A stretch of 64,000 bases of DNA from Collinsella aerofaciens (lineage in GTDB: Bacteria; Actinomycetota; Coriobacteriia; Coriobacteriales; Coriobacteriaceae), in NCBI RefSeq assembly GCF_028206795.1, contig NZ_JAQLFJ010000001.1, positions 62,001 to 126,000 of the forward strand, in the 5' to 3' direction. Numbering within the stretch: the first letter of the stretch is position 1; every line of letters starts with the position of its first letter. Made by a program: the position numbers and the translations under genes. Under the pieces are notes generated by a model that was not told where the DNA came from, searched no databases, and saw only the letters and a list, made by a program, of their open reading frames with translations. This document shows positions 61,031 to 64,000 of the stretch, in pieces.

Positions 61031-61441
61031 TCAATCCTTGAGCTGTGCCCATTCGTGCGGACCGTAGACCTTTACGTGCTTGTTGGGCTTGCCGCTCCAG
61101 TACTCCTCGTCCATAAAGGGCAGATATGCCTGAACACCGGGGCAGATAAAGGGAATCCGCTGCTGTTGCAGTCGCTCGCGCTGTCGCTGCTCCAGGTGCG
61201 CCTCGGATATGACAGTCGGCATACCGGACAGCTCGACGAGGCTTGCCTGGATTCGCTTAAGGTCGGGGAGTCCCGCGTGCCATGACATCCGCATGATCAA
61301 AAAGGATGCACGGCGGTATTTTGCCTGCATCACCGTGATGGCGGGGCGCAGAGTGGGATGGATTTTGTCCCGTTCGGGCCAAAGGTCAGCAGTGATCTCG
61401 AGGCCCAGGGTCTCCCATAGGTAATCAAGCTCTTCGTCCAT
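61031..61441 (-). CDS. Conserved-looking hypothetical protein
   Basis: A 136-residue soluble protein I cannot assign. Notable stretches are ASFLIMRMSWHAGLPDLK and QQRIPFICPGVQAYLPFM; the latter recalls a segment found in some winged-helix proteins, but no helix-turn-helix is evident. GAGGCG precedes the ATG, and amino-acid composition is that of a real protein. It ends in TGA. It is convergent with the ArsC-like gene. Confidence 0.55.
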   Translation of the reverse strand: MDEELDYLWETLGLEITADLWPERDKIHPTLRPAITVMQAKYRRASFLIMRMSWHAGLPDLKRIQASLVELSGMPTVISEAHLEQRQRERLQQQRIPFICPGVQAYLPFMDEEYWSGKPNKHVKVYGPHEWAQLKD

Positions 61442-61634
61442 GGCGCCTCGATATCTACGTGATCATTGATACTTCGATTGTGTTGCCTGGTGCTATCGTT
61501 TTCACGGTAGAATCTGCCAACGGTTGACGGCTACCGCTCGCGGCGTTTTGCCCTTCGTGTGCAGCGGTCGACTTCACAGGTCCTTCACGTGTTGGCCGTA
61601 TTTGACTGAATTTCAAAAAAGTCAAAATTAGGGC

Positions 61635-61663
61635 TTGCGTCACGGCGGGACTTCCCGTATATT
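61635..61663 (+). promoter_or_regulatory. Promoter of the tRNA-Gln/tRNA-Glu unit
   Basis: TTGCGT (61635-61640), a 17-bp spacer and TATATT (61658-61663), 45 bp before tRNA-Gln. The rest of the 61442-61634 spacer shows no feature I can support. Confidence 0.55.
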
Positions 61664-61707
61664 TCTTTCTTGCGCAAAGGCACAGCCGAGCGCAGCGATG
61701 CAGTCAT

Positions 61708-61781
61708 TGGGATGTCGTCTAATGGCAGGACAGCGGATTCTGGTTCCGTCAATGGGGGTTCGACTCCCTCCATCCCAGCCA
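61708..61781 (+). tRNA. tRNA-Gln (anticodon CTG)
   Basis: A cloverleaf with 7-bp acceptor stem (TGGGATG/CATCCCA), anticodon stem GCGGA/TCCGT around loop TTCTGGT (anticodon CTG), T-arm with TTCGACT loop, and encoded CCA end. Confidence 0.93.
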
Positions 61782-61798
61782 TTGCATTTGCTACATAT

Positions 61799-61875
61799 GG
61801 CCCGTTCGTCTAGCGGTTTAGGACGCCGCCCTCTCAAGGCGGAGATCACCAGTTCGAATCTGGTACGGGCTACCA
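61799..61875 (+). tRNA. tRNA-Glu (anticodon CTC)
   Basis: Acceptor GGCCCGT/ACGGGCT (first pair G-U), anticodon stem CCGCC/GGCGG with loop CTCTCAA (anticodon CTC), TTCGAAT T-loop, and encoded CCA. It lies 17 bp after tRNA-Gln, probably co-transcribed. Confidence 0.93.
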
Positions 61876-61885
61876 AAATTGAACG

Positions 61886-61913
61886 CCCGGGCCTCGTAAG
61901 AGACCCGGGTTTT
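61886..61913 (+). terminator. Terminator after the tRNA pair
   Basis: CCCGGGCCTC (61886-61895) pairs with 61900-61909 with one mismatch, followed by TTTT. Confidence 0.85.
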
Positions 61914-61972
61914 GTGTATTGACCGATATTTAAGGCGCGCGTTGAGTCTGCCGCCCGGACCGAGGAGTTGTC

Positions 61973-62890
61973 ATGGACCTGCCTATCAGCTTGGAAGACA
62001 TCACGTATGCCGAGAACTATCTGGCGCAGGGCGACCTGGCTACGGCGACGCCGCTGCTTGAGCGTCTGGTGGAGCTCGCCGAGGAGTATATCGACGCTGA
62101 GTGCAAGACGGAGGAGAAGCGCCAGTACTTTAGCTTCGACAGCAAGTTTGAGCGCCTGGCCTATCGCCGCGTGGAGAAGGATCCGCGCGAGCTGGTGCAG
62201 GTCGAGGTTCCCTTTGACCGCCTGTACTCCGACATGGCGTTTGCCTACATTCGCCAGCAGGATTATGTGAGTGCTCGGAATGCCCTGATGCAGGCCGTGC
62301 GTTGGGATCCCATGAACTGCAACTATCGCTTGGACTTGGCCGAGCTGTTCCGCGCGCTCGAGGACAAGCAGGAGTGGGCATCGCTCTCGTTCTCGGTGCT
62401 GGAGCGCGCGAGCGACGGTAAGTGCGCCGCACGCGCCTACACCAATTTGGGTCAGTACTTCTTGGAGCCCGAGACCGAGAACATTTCGGCTGCCGTGGGC
62501 TGCGCGCGTCTGGCGCTGCGCCTGGCGCCCAATGATGCGCATACGACGCGCCTGCTCAACAAGATCCATACCACCTATCCGGATGCCGCGGACGAGAGTG
62601 ACGACCATGTGATGGGTGAGCTCGCCCTGCAGGGCGTGCCGACCTCGCCTTCGGCCGAGATCGCCATCTGCCTGATCATGTGCGCGACCGATGCTGCAAG
62701 CGACGGCGACAAGCAGGAGGCTACGCGTCTGACGGTCCGTGCCCGCGACCTGGTGGGCGAGGAGGCATGCGCGGCGATTATCAAGCTGGTGCGCGAGAGC
62801 GATGCCGAGCTTAATGCCGAGCGCAGGGCAAAGCGCGAGGCTGCGGGCTCAAACGCCGATGGCGCCAAGGAGGCCGGCGATGCCCAGTAA
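61973..62890 (+). CDS. Tetratricopeptide-like protein
   Basis: A 305-residue helical protein with TPR-like repeats: AENYLAQGDLATATPLLERL near the start, YSDMAFAYIRQQDYVSARNA near 90-110, and YTNLGQYFLEPETENISAAV later. The C-terminal end is charged and low-complexity. TPR proteins are scaffolds; no partner is evident. It overlaps smpB by 11 bp, so the two are coupled. GAGGAG precedes the ATG. Confidence 0.7.
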   Translation: MDLPISLEDITYAENYLAQGDLATATPLLERLVELAEEYIDAECKTEEKRQYFSFDSKFERLAYRRVEKDPRELVQVEVPFDRLYSDMAFAYIRQQDYVSARNALMQAVRWDPMNCNYRLDLAELFRALEDKQEWASLSFSVLERASDGKCAARAYTNLGQYFLEPETENISAAVGCARLALRLAPNDAHTTRLLNKIHTTYPDAADESDDHVMGELALQGVPTSPSAEIAICLIMCATDAASDGDKQEATRLTVRARDLVGEEACAAIIKLVRESDAELNAERRAKREAAGSNADGAKEAGDAQ

Positions 62891-63350
62891 GCGCGAGCGC
62901 AAGCTCATTTCCAAGAATCGCTCGGCACATCACGAGTACTTTATCGATGAGACGTTTGAGTGCGGTATTGAGCTGAGCGGTACCGAGGTCAAGTCGATTC
63001 GCGAGCGCGCGTGCCAGATTACCGATACCTTCGCACTGATTCGTGGTGGGGAGTGCTGGCTCGTCGGCCTGCATATCCACCCTTATAGTCATGGTGGCGT
63101 GTGGAATCGCGATCCCGACCGTCGGCGCCGTCTGCTGCTGCACCGCAAGGAGATCGACTTTCTTGACGGCAAACTTCGCAACCGCGGCTATGCGCTGGTG
63201 CCGCTGGAGCTCTACTTTAATACCGACGGCCGCGTAAAGCTGCTGCTGGGCCTAGGCCGCGGCAAGAAGCTTTACGACAAGCGCGAGGATATGGCCAAGC
63301 GCGATGTCCAGCGCGAGATCGACCGCGCCCTCAAGGAACGCAATCGCTAG
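62880..63350 (+). CDS. smpB: SsrA-binding protein SmpB
   Basis: A 156-residue SmpB, partner of tmRNA in ribosome rescue. ISKNRSAHHEYFIDETFECG, the GTEVKSIR motif and the C-terminal KKLYDKREDMAKRD are diagnostic. The ATG at 62880 follows AAGGAGG. No ssrA gene is seen in the remaining 650 bp. Confidence 0.96.
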   Translation: MPSKRERKLISKNRSAHHEYFIDETFECGIELSGTEVKSIRERACQITDTFALIRGGECWLVGLHIHPYSHGGVWNRDPDRRRRLLLHRKEIDFLDGKLRNRGYALVPLELYFNTDGRVKLLLGLGRGKKLYDKREDMAKRDVQREIDRALKERNR

Positions 63351-63362
63351 GCGTTCTGTATA

Positions 63363-63429
63363 AGTTGCGGTGGAATACGGACTGTTTTGCCTGTTTGAGG
63401 GGCTATTCAGTCCTTATTTCACCGCAACT
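63363..63429. repeat. Dispersed intergenic palindrome, family A copy 2
   Basis: The left arm (63363-63387) is identical over 25 bp to 9155-9179. The right arm (63405-63429) is partly complementary. Like copy 1 it begins 13-14 nt after a stop codon (here smpB). Confidence 0.8.
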
Positions 63430-63473
63430 GCGGGCGTCTCATCTTGCTTATACTGTTTTGACACATATGTCTC

Positions 63474-63507
63474 AAAGGTGGTGTCCGTTGTGCGCGCCGC
63501 CTTTTTT
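63474..63507 (+). terminator. Terminator-like hairpin before the last gene
   Basis: A 10-bp stem (63474-63483 with 63495-63504, two G-U pairs) followed by further T residues (63505-63507), 52 bp upstream of the flavin reductase start. Confidence 0.6.
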
Positions 63508-63558
63508 GTGGGTACATACATCCATGAGGTTCCAACCCGCGTTAGGGGGGTGATTGTT

Positions 63559-64000
63559 ATGGACAAAACTGCGTTCTTTACCATGCCGAGCGGTCTGTAC
63601 GTGGTGAGCGCCGCGGCAGACGGGCTGCGCGCCGGCTGCGTCATCAACACTGCGGTGCAGGTGACGTCCATGCCGCCGCGCATTTCGGTTGCCGTGAACA
63701 AGGACAACGTCACCTCGGGCGTCATCGCTTCGGCCAAAGCGTTCGCGCTGACCGTGATCGATCAGACGGCCGATATGCTCTACATCGGTAACTTTGGGTT
63801 CCGCACCAGCAGCGACTATGACAAGTTTGCCAAGTACGAGACTCGCGAGACTGCTCTCGGCATGCCTTATGTGCCCGAGCACGCGGCGGCGCTGTTTAGC
63901 TGCCGTTTGATCGACACTGTGGATGTGGGCACGCATCTACTGTTTATCGGCGAGGTCGAGGATGCCGAGCGCCTAAGCGACGAGACGCCGCTCACCTACG
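63559..64000 (+). CDS. Flavin reductase-like FMN-binding protein (3' end outside window)
   Basis: The first 147 codons of a flavin-reductase-domain protein; the frame is open to the window end. MPSGLYVVSAAADGLRAGCV, TSMPPRISVAVNKDN and FALTVID follow the split-barrel flavin reductase pattern. In anaerobes such domains are often fused to rubredoxin; the missing C-terminus would decide. An AGGGGGG site precedes the ATG at 63559. Confidence 0.8.
   Translation, partial: MDKTAFFTMPSGLYVVSAAADGLRAGCVINTAVQVTSMPPRISVAVNKDNVTSGVIASAKAFALTVIDQTADMLYIGNFGFRTSSDYDKFAKYETRETALGMPYVPEHAAALFSCRLIDTVDVGTHLLFIGEVEDAERLSDETPLTY

Noticed and set aside
63351..63558. ssrA (tmRNA) next to smpB
   Set aside because: The spacer is only 208 bp and is filled by a repeat and a terminator-like hairpin.

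Overview
The window is one continuous piece of a GC-rich, Gram-positive, anaerobic gut-type chromosome. Gene content and style fit a Coriobacteriia member, most likely Collinsella or a close relative: GTG/TTG starts with strong Shine-Dalgarno sites, a zinc-binding S14 (type Z), a transketolase split into two genes, selenium-linked purine catabolism, and a MurNAc PTS/MupG salvage set. The genus is inferred from memory, not from a search.

Layout. 1-9.1 kb: selenium-linked purine-degradation accessory genes (ygeY, ygeW, a MobA-like nucleotidyltransferase, hydantoinase, yqeC, yqeB, xdhC, NCS2 purine permease). The molybdenum hydroxylases themselves are not in view. 9.2-20.1 kb: the spc/alpha ribosomal block from rplE to rplQ with secY, adk, map, infA, rpmJ and rpoA, then truA. 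It begins at rplE, with no rplN/rplX upstream. 20.2-33.7 kb: glycosyltransferase, argR, class A PBP, U32 protease, tyrS, adenine deaminase, two HAD phosphatases, citrate synthase and an ACT protein.

33.9-41.6 kb: a 7.7-kb accessory element bounded by 64-bp direct repeats (62/64 identical). It carries a 5'-truncated tyrosine integrase, an XRE/DUF2975 pair, and a divergent secreted-peptide/ABC module. The module has a permease with an internal duplication (offset 409 residues), an ATPase, a fused permease-ATPase, and two or three related small peptides, one interrupted by an in-frame TAG. This is the best candidate for an undescribed system here.

41.8-64 kb: rpmE with a structured leader, secA, prfB, a YitT protein, split transketolase, ftsE/ftsX, rnr, a serine recombinase, a VanZ-like protein, the MurNAc set (RpiR-type regulator, murQ, PTS EIIBC, mupG), an ArsC-like protein, tRNA-Gln and tRNA-Glu, a TPR protein, smpB and a 3'-truncated flavin reductase.

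Two themes cut across the window. (1) Termination: of 64 genes whose stop I could read, 37 end in TAG, 22 in TAA and only 5 in TGA. The RF2 gene has SPT in place of the canonical SPF recognition tripeptide and lacks the usual programmed frameshift. (2) The spacers are filled with palindromic repeats, several sharing a GGGAC/GTCCC core and some swallowing the stop codons of the adjacent genes.
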